Below are positions 47,205 to 59,149 of a DNA stretch of 64,000 nucleotides, one piece after another. The notes beneath the pieces are model-generated. The model did no database searches, was not told the DNA's origin, and saw only the letters and a program-made list of their open reading frames with translations. Made by a program: the position numbers and the translations under genes. The stretch spans positions 1,633,501 through 1,697,500 of the forward strand of contig JANJXV010000043.1 in the NCBI GenBank assembly GCA_024803745.1. Direction: 5' to 3'. This DNA is from Megascapheus bottae (lineage: Eukaryota; Chordata; Mammalia; Rodentia; Geomyidae). Position 1 is the stretch's first letter. The number at the start of each line of letters is the position of its first letter.

Positions 47205-48770
47205 ATATTTTGTTAACACTGAGTTTTACATCATATTTCAAGTGTCATTTTAATGAACAAATATTAAGAAAGTATTCTCTACATACAATCACTGGCACGT
47301 AGATTTTAGAACATAATTAAAATTAAGCTGAAGTTTCTATGTCATAGATACATATCAATTTATATAATACAACTTTATTTCTAGGGTACATACCCCATCA
47401 TGTATTTTATGTCTATGTAGTTACATTTATACCTTGTATACCATGTCCATAACATTGGATACCCAAATATTGAGTTATCCCTGTTGTACTGTTTGGATAT
47501 AATATCCATATATTAAGGATACCATGAGCCTTTTATTCTTTGGTCTTTACTTATCTTACTCAACCTGATTAGCTCAAATTTCATCTACTATCCAGTGAAC
47601 ATAATTGATTTGTATTGTCTGTTGGCTATGTAGAATTAAATTGTATGTATCTACCACATTTTTGGTATCCATTCCTCTGTGGTAGGGCCTCTGGGTTTTT
47701 TCCATCACTTGGCTATTTTGAACAGTGCAGAGATGAACATGGCTGAGCAGGTGTCCTTATCATATCCTGGGATATTCAGCTTGAATCCATCTGGCCTTGG
47801 GCTTTTCTTGGATGGGAGGTCTTTTATTGCCACTTCTATTTCCATAATTGAAATACTTTTGTTTAGCTGGATTAGGTCTTCTTGGTTCAGTGTGGGTGAA
47901 AGACCCCATATTGTCTAGAAATTCATCCATCTCTTATACATTCTCAAATTTGTTGGCAAAAAGTTTGAAAATATTCCCTTAGGATGCTGTGGATATTGGT
48001 AATTTGTGTCCTATTTCCATTCTCATCTGTGATTTTGTTTATTTGCCTGTGTTCCCTTATTGTTTTGGTTAGATTTGCTAAGGGTCTGTCAATATTCTTA
48101 ATATTTTCTAAGAATCAATTCCTTCCTTTGTTCATATTTTCTATAGTTTTCTGGACTCAAATTTATTTAATTCTGCTTTTATTATAATAATTTGCTTTCT
48201 TCTACTGGAATTGGAGTCGGTTTGTTGCTCTTTTTCCAAGAGTTTAAGTTGGGCCATTAAATGGATGGTTTGCAATTTTTCCAATTTGGTTACATAGTCA
48301 CTCAGAGCTCTACATTTTCCTCTGAGGACTGCCTTTGCTGTGTCCCAAAAGAGCCTGTATTTTGTGTGCTTCTTTTGTTAAATTTCATAAACTGTTGAAT
48401 TTCTGTTCTGATCTCCTCAAGGACCAATTGGTAATGCAACCCCGTCTTGTTCAATCTCCATCTGTTTCAGGGTTTTCATTGGTGGAGATTGCTGTTCAGT
48501 TACAATTCGATGCCGTTGTAGTCTGAGAGGATGCAGGGAATAATGTCAATGTTTCTGAATCTATGGAGGTTTGTTTTATCCCATAAAATGTGGTCTATTT
48601 TAGATAATGTTCCATATGCTGCTGAAAAAAACGTATATTCTGATGTTGTGGTGTGGAATAATCTGCAGATGTCAGTTAGATCGAGTTGGTCTGTATAATT
48701 GTTCAATTTTCAGAATTCTCTGTTCAGTTTTTGCCCGGTTGATCTGTCCATAGGTAAGAGGGTGTGTTCA
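47205..48770 (-). mobile_element. Old LINE-1, internally deleted
   Basis: 48706-48500 (minus) reads endonuclease-domain codons ('LDLTDICRLFH', 'SKIDHIL', 'ILSDYNG'). 48490-47780 reads the EN-RT linker and early RT. At about 47755 it jumps to C-terminal codons (47755-47500), so most of the RT is deleted. 47205-47435 matches 26285-26530. Confidence 0.75.
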
Positions 48771-48805
48771 AGTCACCATGATCACTGTGTTTGGATTTAT
48801 GTGTT

Positions 48806-48847
<42 letters not shown>

Positions 48848-49140
48848 TTGCACACACATTTATGGAAGATGTTGGGCTTAAGAGAGAGAAGAATTAGAGC
48901 AGGGATTGGTGGACAAATGCAGTCCTGAACCTCCAGGTGCTGTCGTTCAAAATGAGCCAGCTGGCCAGTTCCCCTCCTTATACCCTACTCTGGCAGCCCT
49001 GCCCTTTCTCACAGCTTCACCTGAAGGCTCCTCCCTGGCTCACAGGGAGGAGTTGGGGAGGAGACAAGCCCAGACTTCAAGAGGCAGAGACACCAGTTCT
49101 CAAGACAAAGGTGAATGCACAATTTTTGGAAGATTCTTAG
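48770..49140. repeat. Tandem-duplicated segment, copy 1
   Basis: Starts with (CA)n at 48809-48846. 'gagaagaattagagcagggattgg' and 'aatgagccagctggccagttcc' (about 48952) recur at 49642 and 49700. Could be part of an LTR, but I cannot name it. Confidence 0.65.
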
Positions 49141-49554
49141 TTTGAATATGGTAATAAACATATACATACATTACTTTTAACTTGCTTTGTTTGGTTTCTC
49201 TCAGTAATTGAGTGAGCTATTAGACTGGTATTTTCACACTGAACAGATAATTCTGGTTTTCTTATCTTTACCAAATGTTCTTATCAAGCTTCGAGAATAT
49301 TGAGTGAACTTGCAATCGGGACATTCAGGAGACTGAGGTAGGAAGACCATACTTACTTAAATCAGTCCATCTGAATTTCTCTTAATTTTGTATTTATTAT
49401 TAACAAGGAAATTCACATTGTTCTTGTAGTTACGTAAGTCACAGTTGGGATTCTATCCCTGAGTTTTTCTGCTCAGAGGAGCGCTCCATCTCTATAAACA
49501 CATCCTAACTCTGGCTGTTTTAGTGGCTATTTGAAGTTCAGCATCTCATAAACT

Positions 49555-49950
49555 ATCACACAGAAACACACGTACACACACACAAACATACACACATTTG
49601 CACACACATATACGTTAGGTGTTTGGCTCAAGGGAAGGAAGAATTAGAGCAGCGATAGTTGGGCAAATGCAGTCCGGATTCTCCAGGCTCTGGCATCCAG
49701 AATGAGCCAGCTAGCTAGTTCCTCTCCTTATATTCTGCTCTGGCTATCCCACCACCCTCTGACAGCTTCCCCAATAGGCTCCTCCCTCTTTCACACCTGC
49801 CAATCCCTGGCTTCCCAGCTAGGGTTCTTCCAACATGCACCTTATCTGGTGTCCAGCCACATCCTCCTAACAACTCCACAGGCACCATTGCTAGTCCTTT
49901 TGGGGACCCTGGGTCAAGGCCCATCAGCCCAGATCCCTTAGACATGGGGC
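49555..49950. repeat. Tandem-duplicated segment, copy 2
   Basis: CA-rich start (49555-49610), then the same order of motifs as copy 1. Open frames on both strands (about 76-79 codons) lie inside it and do not persist in copy 1. Confidence 0.65.
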
Positions 49951-50199
49951 CTTGCCCTGGCGCAACACAGGTGTGTGGACTCTTTTCTTCTCCAACAACA
50001 TTGCTTGGTAACCAATCCCAGTGATGAACACTTGTCTATCTGACCCTTCATTTCCCACCTTTAATGCTAACCCTTAGTCTACTTTAATACCCACTCCCCA
50101 CAGTCCAGGGCTGTGGCAGTCCATGGCATCCCAGTTCCCTTCGTCACTACCTGCTGCTTGTTGGCACTTCCCAGGCTGGACCTTTGTTCTTCATCTCCC

Positions 50200-50650
50200 T
50201 TCCTTCCAATTGGACATTGTTGATGCTTTCATCTCTTGTTTTAGATCATGTATGGACTTATTTAACTCCTTGATTTTCATTTGAGTGGTTAGCTCAGCAG
50301 CTTCACTCTCATTGAACATTTGTTGGAATTCCGTCAGCTTTTTGTTTGTGGATTCTATGAATTTGTCCATTTTTCTTTATAAATCCATTATTACAGCCTC
50401 TTTCATGGCTTCCTCTCATTCACTTATCATCTTCTTTATGGTTTCATCTCATTTAGATATGGCTTCCTCATGAATCTCTTTCTGTATATTTTCAAACTTT
50501 TCATTAATCATGTTTATCAATTGTATGTGTATAGCATTTAGAGAACTCTCCTCTAGTTTTGCTATTGACTGCTCCATTACCTCTTTATATTGGGTGGGAG
50601 ATGCTATTCCTTGATTTGCCATTTTTCTGGAGTTTCTTGTCCTGCACATT
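50200..50650 (-). mobile_element. Old LINE-1 ORF1 N-terminal relic
   Basis: Minus strand 50649-50449 reads Glu/Lys/Ile-rich coiled-coil sequence ('QLINMINEKFENIQKEIHEE'), broken by stops downstream ('MKIKELNKSIHDLKQEMKAS' in the continuation). This fits an old L1 ORF1 coiled coil, though sequence identity is too low to be certain. Confidence 0.5.
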
Positions 50651-51792
50651 TGAAAATGGGAGCAAGATTAATACTACACATGATTATAGTTTTTAAGATA
50701 TAACCTACCTAGACCTCTTTAGCTGGCCAGACAACAGATGTTCACAATTTTAGATTGGTATCATCACTCTCTCTCTTTTTGTGCACTTACAGATAAATCT
50801 AATACCACCAGTTATCACCGTTTTATGACCAAAGCAATAAACCCCTCAATCCAATCTCTATTGTATTTAAGTCCTTCTGGACCTACAGTATAGTTGAACA
50901 CCTAGGTATACAGTATTGCTCAACAACCATCAACTGTAGATCCATGCATTATGAAAGTTGAAGGATGAACAGAAAACCAGAGATAGAAAAATAGTATGAA
51001 AGACAAGAGGGGAGGTAAGAAAAGAGTAATCTATGAGTGTAAGATTAATATAGCAATGAAGAAAAGGGACAGCGTAAGGACAACTGACCTAAGGTGATAG
51101 AAAGGTAAAAGAGTTGAGTACAAAATTTAGAAAAATAAGATAAAACTTATGAAAATAAGAAGAATAATAAGAGTATATAGAGAAAAGGGAAATAGGAGAG
51201 TTCAATGATAAAAATTTTAAAAAGTAAAAATTAATAGGAAAAAGAAAAAAGAAAAATAAAAATAAGAAAAAAGTGGGGGGAAAATCCCACACAATTGTGA
51301 ATTCTTAGACAAGAAAGACTTAAGTTTAATAACCAACAGATTAAAAAGCAGGTGACTGTATCAATATAAATATCATTTGTATACATTCTGTACCCAGTGC
51401 TGTCACTATTTTTCTAGGAATGACAGAAGGAAAGTGGGGGGGGGAGGAAGGAAAGAATCATGACATTAAAAAAGGTAGAGTTAAAATGGCAAAAAATAAG
51501 AATAAATAAAAATGCAAATAAATATAGTAGAAAGAAGGGAAAAATAAAGGTTATTCTTCATTTTTTTGGGGGGGTGCATGATAGCAAACTTTTCTCTCCA
51601 GTAAATTCAGGATCCAAACTCTTCAAAAAGTCTTTTTCTCTTACAATTTGGCTTTGTGGTTTTTCTGATCAGTTTGCTTGATTGGGCTGGAACAACAACA
51701 ACAACAAAAAAAAACAACAGTGGAGTCAAGAGCTGCTTTGTTTACCAGGACTGCAACCCCACCTAGGGGGAGGAGCTTTCATTAGTGCTAGA
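50650..51792. other. Anonymous A/purine-rich stretch
   Basis: 50940-51560 is strongly A/G-rich (for example 'agaaaaataaaaataagaaa'), giving meaningless Phe/Ser frames on the other strand. No gene, SINE or known element recognised. Confidence 0.5.
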
Positions 51793-52560
51793 GGCATTCT
51801 CCCCATCTTCTCCTCTTCATTTATCCCTAGACACCACCCACACTACCTGGTGTTAATTTCTCTAAATGGTGGTTTTGCCTTTCTATGGAATTACACCATT
51901 TGAGATCTTCTTGAATCTACCATATATCAGTGAATACATTTGTATACAAGATCATACCACCCAATGTATTTACTAAGGAGTTGTGAGCTAAATGTACCTT
52001 CCACATACAAGGGAAAATATGGATTCCCATATTTCTCTGAGTCTAATTTACTTCCTTTAACATAATTTTTTCCAGGTCTTTCCAGTTCTTTCCAAATGAT
52101 ACAAAATTGTCCTCACTAATGTATGAATAGAAATCCGCTAAGTATTTATACCACATATTCTGGCTCCAATGGCCCACTGAAGGTACTTTGGGCTGATTTC
52201 ATCCATGTCTGATAATCTACCAACAGCAGAATCCTCACATCATTCATATAGTTTTTTCTCTTTTCCATGGTGCTGTCCTCCCATATGGCTGCCCAGTTCC
52301 TCATCTTAATTGGGAATCTGTGCCCCTAAGAATTCTTCTCACACCTGTAGGGCCTCCGTGCACTTATTGCTTTGTTTCTGTTCCTCTGGATCAGTCACAA
52401 GGGGCGCAAAATCAATGCATTCCCCATACTTGTCTATAGTGAATCCTGGGACACTGATACACCATATGGGACCATCCTAATCCATCGAAGAAATGTCGCA
52501 TGGGGACCCAGCTGGGCTGGGGCTACTGCATTGCAGGAATGAAGGGCTTGAGCGTTGAAT
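51793..52560 (-). mobile_element. Old LINE-1 3' end (mirror of 42190-42952)
   Basis: Reversed ORF2 end and 3'UTR. The palindrome breakpoint lies inside this element on both sides. Confidence 0.65.
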
Positions 52561-52779
52561 GTTATGTAGACTTGGAGACACAAGCCCAGAGCTGGTGATT
52601 AGTTAGATTTTTTGGTGTATTTGGTCCAAGTCTCTGAGGATGTCCTGTTGTTAACAGAGGAAGAGGAGAAAGGGGAACTCAAACCTACTTCTTACTGAAG
52701 AAAGAATATTTACAGAAGGGAATTGTCATCCTCCTTAAGGAAGAATGTGTTTCCATCATTTGTCAAGAATTATATTTCC

Positions 52780-53050
52780 TGAAAAAAATTCAAATGAAGT
52801 CAAGTCAGACCCAGAGACACTAAGGATGCATATTTTCTCTCATATGTGGAAATTCTATCTAATTTATAATTATACACTTATGGTCATGTGAGGTAATATG
52901 CAAAGGTACGCAATTTACACCCTAAACATTCTATGTTTGGGGGGGTGTTAAATGGTGTCATTCCATAGAAAATTCACTCACAGTCCAGAAGAATGAATGC
53001 CAGAAATCTGGTACCTGTGATGTGGTGTGAGAGGGACAAGAGGAGTGAAA
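52780..53050 (+). mobile_element. Old LINE-1 3' end fragment
   Basis: 'gtcaagtcagacccagagacactaagg' (ORF2 end) and 'gttaaatggtgtcattccatagaaaattcac' (3'UTR); mirror of 41690-41990. Confidence 0.6.
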
Positions 53051-53073
53051 TAGCTTAAAGAGAGAGAGAAATG

Positions 53074-53078
<5 letters not shown>

Positions 53079-53139
<61 letters not shown>

Positions 53140-53340
53140 AGAGGGAGAGAGAAGAGGGAGAGAGAAGAGGGAGAGAGAAGAGGGAGAGAGGGAGGGGGAG
53201 AGAGGGAGGGGGAGAGAGGGAGGGGGAGAGAGGGAGGGGGAGAGAGAAGAAGAAGAAGAAGAAGAAGAAGAAGAAGAAGAAGAAGAAGAAGAAGAAGAAG
53301 AAGAAGAAAAGAAGGGGAGGAGGAGGAGGGAGGAGGAGAC
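53079..53340 (+). repeat. (GA)n - GAGGGA - (GAA)n - (GGA)n purine tract
   Basis: (GA)n at 53079-53130, GAGGGAGA units to about 53248, (GAA)n at about 53248-53310, then GGA. About 260 bp of nearly pure purine on one strand; the left arm has only a short pyrimidine run at the mirror site (about 41640-41680). Confidence 0.95.
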
Positions 53341-53939
53341 AGGAGAATGCAATAAAAATATTCAAAGCACATCCTGTGGAACTCTGAATATAGAGGGGAA
53401 AGGGCTGACTTCACCTGATATGCTCTGCTCTTATAAGCTGAGGTGCAGTGATCAATCCTATGGAAAACTCCTAAATGATAATCAAACTTCAACCTAAAAA
53501 ATCCGATGTCTTAGATTCTTTCCCAGACAAAACTCATCTGAATCACTTGCTTCTTTCTTTGCATCTAACTTTTTACAGACCCATGTACTTCCTTCCATTT
53601 CCCTGGGACAAATCACACAACAACAAGTTTTGACTTCTACCCATATTAAGATCAAACTTGAGAACAAGTATTCATACTATGTAAAAGGACAGTGACGTAA
53701 GTCTTGTAAAATAGAACCTTTTCATTTCTACAAACTGAAGAATTCACTCTGTTTTAAATTCCCTATAAACTATTTCCACAACTGTGGAAAATAAAGTTAT
53801 ACTTTGGAAAGTCTTGAAGGGTTAGAGCCATGAAATTTATGAAACTAATGTGAGGAAGATAGAGAAATTGATGCCTAGAGATGAAGATGTTAAGAACATT
53901 TCATAGCTATGTTTTCAAGAAAAGGGAACGCCAATGTAT

Positions 53940-54300
53940 CAACTGAAATATGATAGATTTAGGATAGAGTTTAAATGGTGTCATTCATTAGCAAGTCCAA
54001 AATACCGTCCAACAAAATGAATATCAGAGAATAGGTGACTGGAAATGTAGAGAATAATACAGAGGATGGTAGAATGAAGGGAGAAGGGGTGAAATGTTAT
54101 TAAATACTCCATACATACCCTACAAAATTAAGACAATTGAGGGAGGGGGCTTGGGTAAAATGAAGTAGAATGAAAGTGGTGATATCGATCAAGATGCATT
54201 GTGTTCATCAACTGCTCTATTAAGTGGCAACTCCTTTGTACAACTACATTAATGTAATTCAAATATGTACTTAAAAAATAGAATATTGAAGATATCATTG
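53940..54300 (+). mobile_element. Old LINE-1 3' end fragment
   Basis: Mirror of 40690-41070 ('gtttaaatggtgtcattcattagc'). Confidence 0.5.
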
Positions 54301-54449
54301 TTGTTGGAAGAGTTGGGGAAATATAAAGGGTATAAACAACCAAAATGCATTTTTCTCACAAACTGATATGTTGAACTGTAACCTCTTGGTACAACAAATT
54401 AATAATAATCATGATAATGAAGAAACCAGTAGACAACTACTTAAAAAGG

Positions 54450-54650
54450 TTTTCTTTTTTTGTCATTCTGGGGCTTGAAATCAGGGAATGGGCATTGTCC
54501 TTGGACACATTGTGCTCAAGGCTAGTGCTCTGCCACTTGAGTCACAGCACCACTTCTCTTTTTTCTGTTTCTGTGTTTCCAGGGAATAGAACCTAGGGCT
54601 CCATGCATCCCTGGCATGCATGCTACCCTAGGACACACTGCTGGTCACAT
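54450..54650 (-). mobile_element. IDL-Geo SINE
   Basis: Reversed element ('tttttgtcattctggggcttg' to 'gctggtcacatgtc'); partner of 40350-40530. Confidence 0.78.
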
Positions 54651-55259
54651 GTCACGGATTTTTTTCATGATCCTGTTGTCCCTGTGTTGGAAATGTCCAG
54701 AGACTCGGCCTGTTAATACACAGAGATTGGTTAATTGTGAGCTCTGGGTATTAATCCTCGAAGGCCTTACAGAAATCAAGGATGAGCTTTCCCTCTCCTG
54801 TCTCCAGGACACTGGTCTTATATCAGTCTCCTCATCACTACCATCTCTGCTCCTTCTGTGTCTTCATCTCTTTCCTGAGGACAGAGGCTGGACTTGTGCT
54901 GGGCACCAGATCTGGGGTCCTCAGTTCTGTCCACATGTGTGATAGCTGAAGAGAGAAGCAGCTTAAGCAATTGAGTGGGACAAGATTGGTGGTGAAGGAC
55001 TTTCAGGAATGTCTTCTCTGCAGCATGAGTACAGGTAGGATGGTTTGGACATGACAGGGGGTGAGGATGCCCATGTAAAACCCTAACCATATGGTGACTG
55101 GAATATTTATACCTCAGTGAACTTGCAGGTAGGGGTTGAAGGTTATGGGTACCAGTGTATGTAATAGAGAATTTGTTACCTACAGTGCTTTTCATTCTTA
55201 CTTTTTGGGTCACCTAATTTAACAGGATATAAATGGTTCATAGTAGTTTCTGAAGTTCT

Positions 55260-55375
55260 CCTAAAGGCTGATTGAAAAGAGGAGAAGGAGGAAGCAGAGG
55301 AGAAGATGGAGGAATAGGAGGAGGAGGAGGAGACTGAGGAGGAAGATTGTGATGATGATGAAAATGACAAGAGGA
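55260..55375 (+). repeat. GGA/GAA-rich purine tract
   Basis: Purine partner of the left-arm tract at 39600-39725. Confidence 0.8.
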
Positions 55376-55504
55376 GGTTACATCAATGAAATTATTGGCA
55401 GAATGCCCTCTGTCCTTCTCAGTGCTCTGGGTTTTAGGTTATTCTTTCTCATTTCATATCCTTCAGCTTCTGTAGTGTGTGGGTGCGTGTATGGGCACTC
55501 ACAT

Positions 55505-56090
55505 ACACACACATAGGTTCTGTGGCCTGAACTGAGGGCATGTATGCTGTCCCTGAGGTTTTTGCTCAAAGCTTCAGCTCCAGTTTCTGCTTTTATTAAT
55601 TCATTTTAAATTGTAATTAATAGAAAGTTTACCATTATATTTGCCAGAGAGAATGTGCATTATTTCCCAAACATTGATACTGATTCTCATGTTTTTGTGC
55701 CCATTTCCCTCTCCACACCCCCTCCCTTCATCTTGTTTTCCCCCTTCCCTATCTGATTTCAAATAAACAAATGAATGTATATACAATAAAGCAGATAACA
55801 AGCTAAGATAGTGTAACAATATGAGAATAACCAAGGGAAACAAAAAGAGATAAGAAATAACCTAGGACACTAAGAACAACAATTAGACATTATATGGCTC
55901 TGGTTTCCATATTCTGGAGGCCCTTTCATTTAGCCCCCTTCTAACTTCCTGCTTTTTGCTAGTTAATTGAAAACAAGAGTTTCTCAGAATTCCCTGCCCC
56001 AGTCTGGCTTCCACCTGTGAATCTCAGACCACAGCCTATGGAATAGTTAGGATTAGAAGTGTGAGCCACCTGCCCCTGGAACACTGTATA
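55505..56090 (-). mobile_element. B1/Geo SINE split by L1 (right-arm copy)
   Basis: Geo half at 55505-55592 and B1-like half at 55945-56085 ('gtgaatctcagaccacagcc', 'gtgagccacc'), separated by the L1 3' fragment at 55598-55940. Confidence 0.78.
55598..55940 (-). mobile_element. LINE-1 3'UTR fragment nested in a SINE (right-arm copy)
   Basis: Reversed counterpart of 39018-39352, with the 3' terminus at 55605 ('taaattgtaattaatagaaagtttacc'). Confidence 0.8.
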
Positions 56091-57076
56091 TTTTCAAGGA
56101 GTAGGCTGTTTCAGGTTCCTCCTATTCATGAGGTTGATCTACAGCTTACTTGATGAGAGGAGTTGTTCCATCAGAATCATTTCCTGCCACACTTTACTCA
56201 ATTTGTGTGTGCATTGATACACCTTACTCTATATGTATTCCTACATGATGATAATTGAGATCTAATTTCCATGTTTTAGAGAAGGATAAATGTCCTTCGT
56301 TTCTTTGAGCCTGACTTATTTCATTCAATACCATATTACCAGGCCTACACATTTCCCTACAAATGCCATAATACCACAGGAGTTGAGTGCAGAGGAACCA
56401 GAAGTAGATTCGTGCCTGCCTGCTGTAACAGTAGAGATGAATAAGGAGTGACTGTTCATGGAATTGGATTTTCTTTTCATGGGATAGCAATATTCACTGC
56501 ACTAATGGATGGAAAACTTCTTTGTTCTCCTAACTCAATATTGCTTTAGTGGCTTGGCCTACTGCTGGCCCTTCCCCCAGGGGATCTTCCTGAAATCCTC
56601 CAGCACAGTTTACAACCCAGAATCTCAATCTACACATGAAAGACCACCTTCCAACCCTCTCAGTGGATGGACTTCCTAGACCCCGGGACAGGAAACTGGT
56701 TCCAAAAATAGGCTCTAGACAGAGACATGCATCACAAATGTGTAAAACTCTTGGATCTTTCCTGATGCCCTGGAACCTGTTCCCCCACATTACACAAGGG
56801 TAGGCTGTACTGTCCAGTGATCTTACTCTAGCCAGCCTTTATGGTCTTGGATTTAGAACACAGCTGGTTGTCAAGGGGACACACATGTAGAAAAAACCCT
56901 GAGGAACAAGGCATACCAGAGAGAGAAGATTCTAGAAGTAAAGGAGTGCCATAATTCACAAACACTCATTAGTATACTGTACTGCATATATGGTGCATGA
57001 TTCCAAATTTTTAATACTTGTGTTTCAAATATTTAGAGCTGACAATACCTGAATATGTGTTTTTGTTTCTATCAAG
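56091..57076. other. OR5 upstream flank
   Basis: Mirror of 37886-38880 and similar to 17767-18612. 'catttccctacaaatgccataataccac' (about 56350) reversed matches the other copies. A possible 3' splice acceptor 'ttttgtttctatcaag' ends at 57076. No other gene. Confidence 0.6.
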
Positions 57077-58019
57077 ATGTTTTTGTTATTGAGCAGTTGT
57101 CCAACAGATAAAGAACTACAAAATCTAACCCACGTTGCAGATTTTCTTCTCCTGAGAATCTCAGAGTATCCAAAATTACATCCCATGCTGTTTAGGCTTT
57201 TATTGTCCATGTACCTGATCAATCACTTTGCCGGGAAATCTATTCATCATCCTGTGCTTCACCTCTGACCCCGCCTCCACACCCCCATGTACTTCTTCCT
57301 CTCCATCCTCTCCTTGGATGACATTTGCCTCATCTCTACCATACCCAAGATGCTGGTTAACCTCCAGACTTACAGCAGAGCCATCTCCTATGCAGGCTGC
57401 CTCACACAGATGTGTCGCTTCATCATTTTTTGCTATATGGATGTTTTGCTTCTTACTGCCATGGCCTATGACCGATATGTGGCCACTTGTCACCCTGAAT
57501 TACCCTTTCATCATGAACCCTCATCTCTATGTCTCCTTGGTTGTGCTGTCGTTTGTCGCCAGCTTCTTGGAAGGACAGCTGCACGTGTGGATGGCATTAC
57601 AGATGACCCATTTCAAGGAAGTGGAAATCACAAATTTCTTCTGTGACCCTTCTCAAGTCCTGGATCTTTCCTGTAAAGACACTCACAAATGCTATCTTCA
57701 AATACGTTGTTGCTACCATATATGAATTTCCTCCAATCTTTGGAATCCTTTTCTCTTACTATAAAATTATTTCTTCAGTGCTGAGAATCCCATCATCAGG
57801 AGGAAAGTACAAAGCCTTCTCCACCTGTTCTTTGGGACAGGATTTGGAGTTTATATTGGATCAGCTGTGTCACTTTTTCCCAGGGGCAGTGCAGTGACCT
57901 CAGTGATGTACACAGTGGTCACTCCTTTTCTGAACCCCTTCATCTACAGCCTGAGCAACAGGGACCTCAAAAGTGTCCTGATCAGGTTGTTCAATCCAGG
58001 ACCTGACATCAGGGGCTAG
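57077..58019 (+). pseudogene. Olfactory receptor pseudogene 5 (OR family 7-like)
   Basis: Begins at an ATG (57077) right after an acceptor-like tract. A sequon 'NLTHVADF' and 'MLFRLLLSMYLI' are in frame. Small indels at about 57218 and 57273 break TM1 and its exit ('PGNLFIIL' is in another frame). From 57287 '[22 protein letters not shown]' (one codon missing from 'STTVPKM'), '[10 protein letters not shown]', '[12 protein letters not shown]' is open, then a one-base loss near 57497 shifts it. '[15 protein letters not shown]' and '[13 protein letters not shown]' follow in a third frame, and the C-terminal part from 57643 contains '[10 protein letters not shown]' and 'KYKAFSTC'. A ~28-bp deletion after 'FSTC' (about 57825) removes 'GSHLSVV' sequence. 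'[16 protein letters not shown]' and a stop at 58017-58019 remain downstream. Confidence 0.93.
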
Positions 58020-58449
58020 GAAATCCATATGTAATATTATTTTGTATAGGAATAAAATTTAACCCTAATTCCTATGAATCCCACCTGTCTGTACACAATC
58101 TTTATATTTATTTGGTTTCATTAGTATAATTGAGGACATAGGAGCACTAGACAAAATTGCTGGCTAAGTCAGCGTTATTCATGAGGGAAGGATTTATTTC
58201 TCTTTTAATGCATAAAATTTCACTTTGAAAGACGACACATGTCTGGAAATGGTCAGCCCACAAACTGAATTTTACAGTGGTTGAGATGTGAAGTTTCTAT
58301 CATGGATATTTTACCTCAATAAAAGTGGAGAAAAGTAGATCATTAGTTTTGGTAGCACTGGTATTTGAACTCAGGGCTTTCTCCTTTCTTGGCAAATGAT
58401 GTACGACCAGCTCTTTTGTTTTTAGTTATTTTATAGATAAGCTCCAGAG
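58020..58449. other. OR5 3' flank
   Basis: No gene. Similar to the OR1 3' flank (12960-13190), which shows that OR1-type and OR5-type units share a tandem-duplicate ancestor. Left-arm equivalent 36505-36935. Confidence 0.55.
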
Positions 58450-58690
58450 CTTTCTTTCTTTTCTGGGGGTGAACACAGCCTGACTGCTGTCCTTAAGCTC
58501 TTCTCCTCAAGGCCAGTGCCCACCATTGGCCAAAGCTCCACTTGCCATTTTCTAGAGGTAAATTGGAGATAAGAGTCTCAATTCCTTTTGTACCCATGCT
58601 GGGTTTGGACCTTGATCCACAGATATCACCCCCGTGAGTAGCTAGGATTACTTACTGGCTTGAGCTCCCCACCAGCTAGGATCTAGAGCT
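58450..58690 (-). mobile_element. B1/Geo SINE
   Basis: 'gtaaattggagataagagtctcaattcc' and 'gagtagctaggattac' reversed; partner of 36255-36500. Confidence 0.75.
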
Positions 58691-58789
58691 TGGTAAAGAA
58701 CAGGTCTGGCCAGATGCTCAGAGATCAGGGGTGGGTCTGGATGCAGACTAATAAAAGTAAGGTGGTTCTTTTTTGTGTGTGTGTTTTTG

Positions 58790-59125
58790 TTTCTTTGTTT
58801 GTTTGAAACAGTCCTGGTGATTGAACTCAGAGTCTGGACACTATCACTGAGCTTTTTCCTCAGAGCAATTGTTTTTTGCTCAGAGCAATTGTTTTACTAC
58901 TTGAACAACAGCTGCACTTCTGGCTCTCTGTGTATGTGTGTGATAGTGCATGTGTTTATGTGTTAGTGAGTATGTCTTTGTGTGTGTGGATTGTGTTTAT
59001 GTGTGTGCAAATGGAGATACAGTTCTGATGTACTGCCCAGCCCTGGATGGCTTTGAAACTGAAATTATCAGGTCTCTTCCTCCTGAGTTTCTTGGATTCT
59101 GGGTGTGAACCATAGCCCACAGCTA
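58790..59125 (-). mobile_element. B1/Geo SINE with degenerate TG stretch
   Basis: Same element as 23030-23320 and 35855-36215; here the TG repeat (58930-59010) is interrupted many times. Confidence 0.75.
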
Positions 59126-59149
59126 AAACTGTTTTTCATCAAGGAAACC

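Larger units (their letters stand above)
42953..51792. other. Spacer between palindrome arms
   Basis: Not inverted-repeated. Content in order: anonymous GC-richer segment (42953-43360), first direct-repeat copy (43370-44880), anonymous stretch (44880-45300), old L1 (45300-45950), second direct-repeat copy (46020-47170), old L1 (47205-48770), paired tandem segments (48770-49140 and 49555-49950), L1 ORF1 relic (50200-50650) and an A/purine-rich stretch (50940-51560). No host gene recognised. Confidence 0.7.

Noticed and set aside
49702..49945. Overlapping frames of 79 (+) and 76 (-) codons
   Set aside because: Inside a tandem-duplicated repeat segment, with different reading frames open in the other copy.
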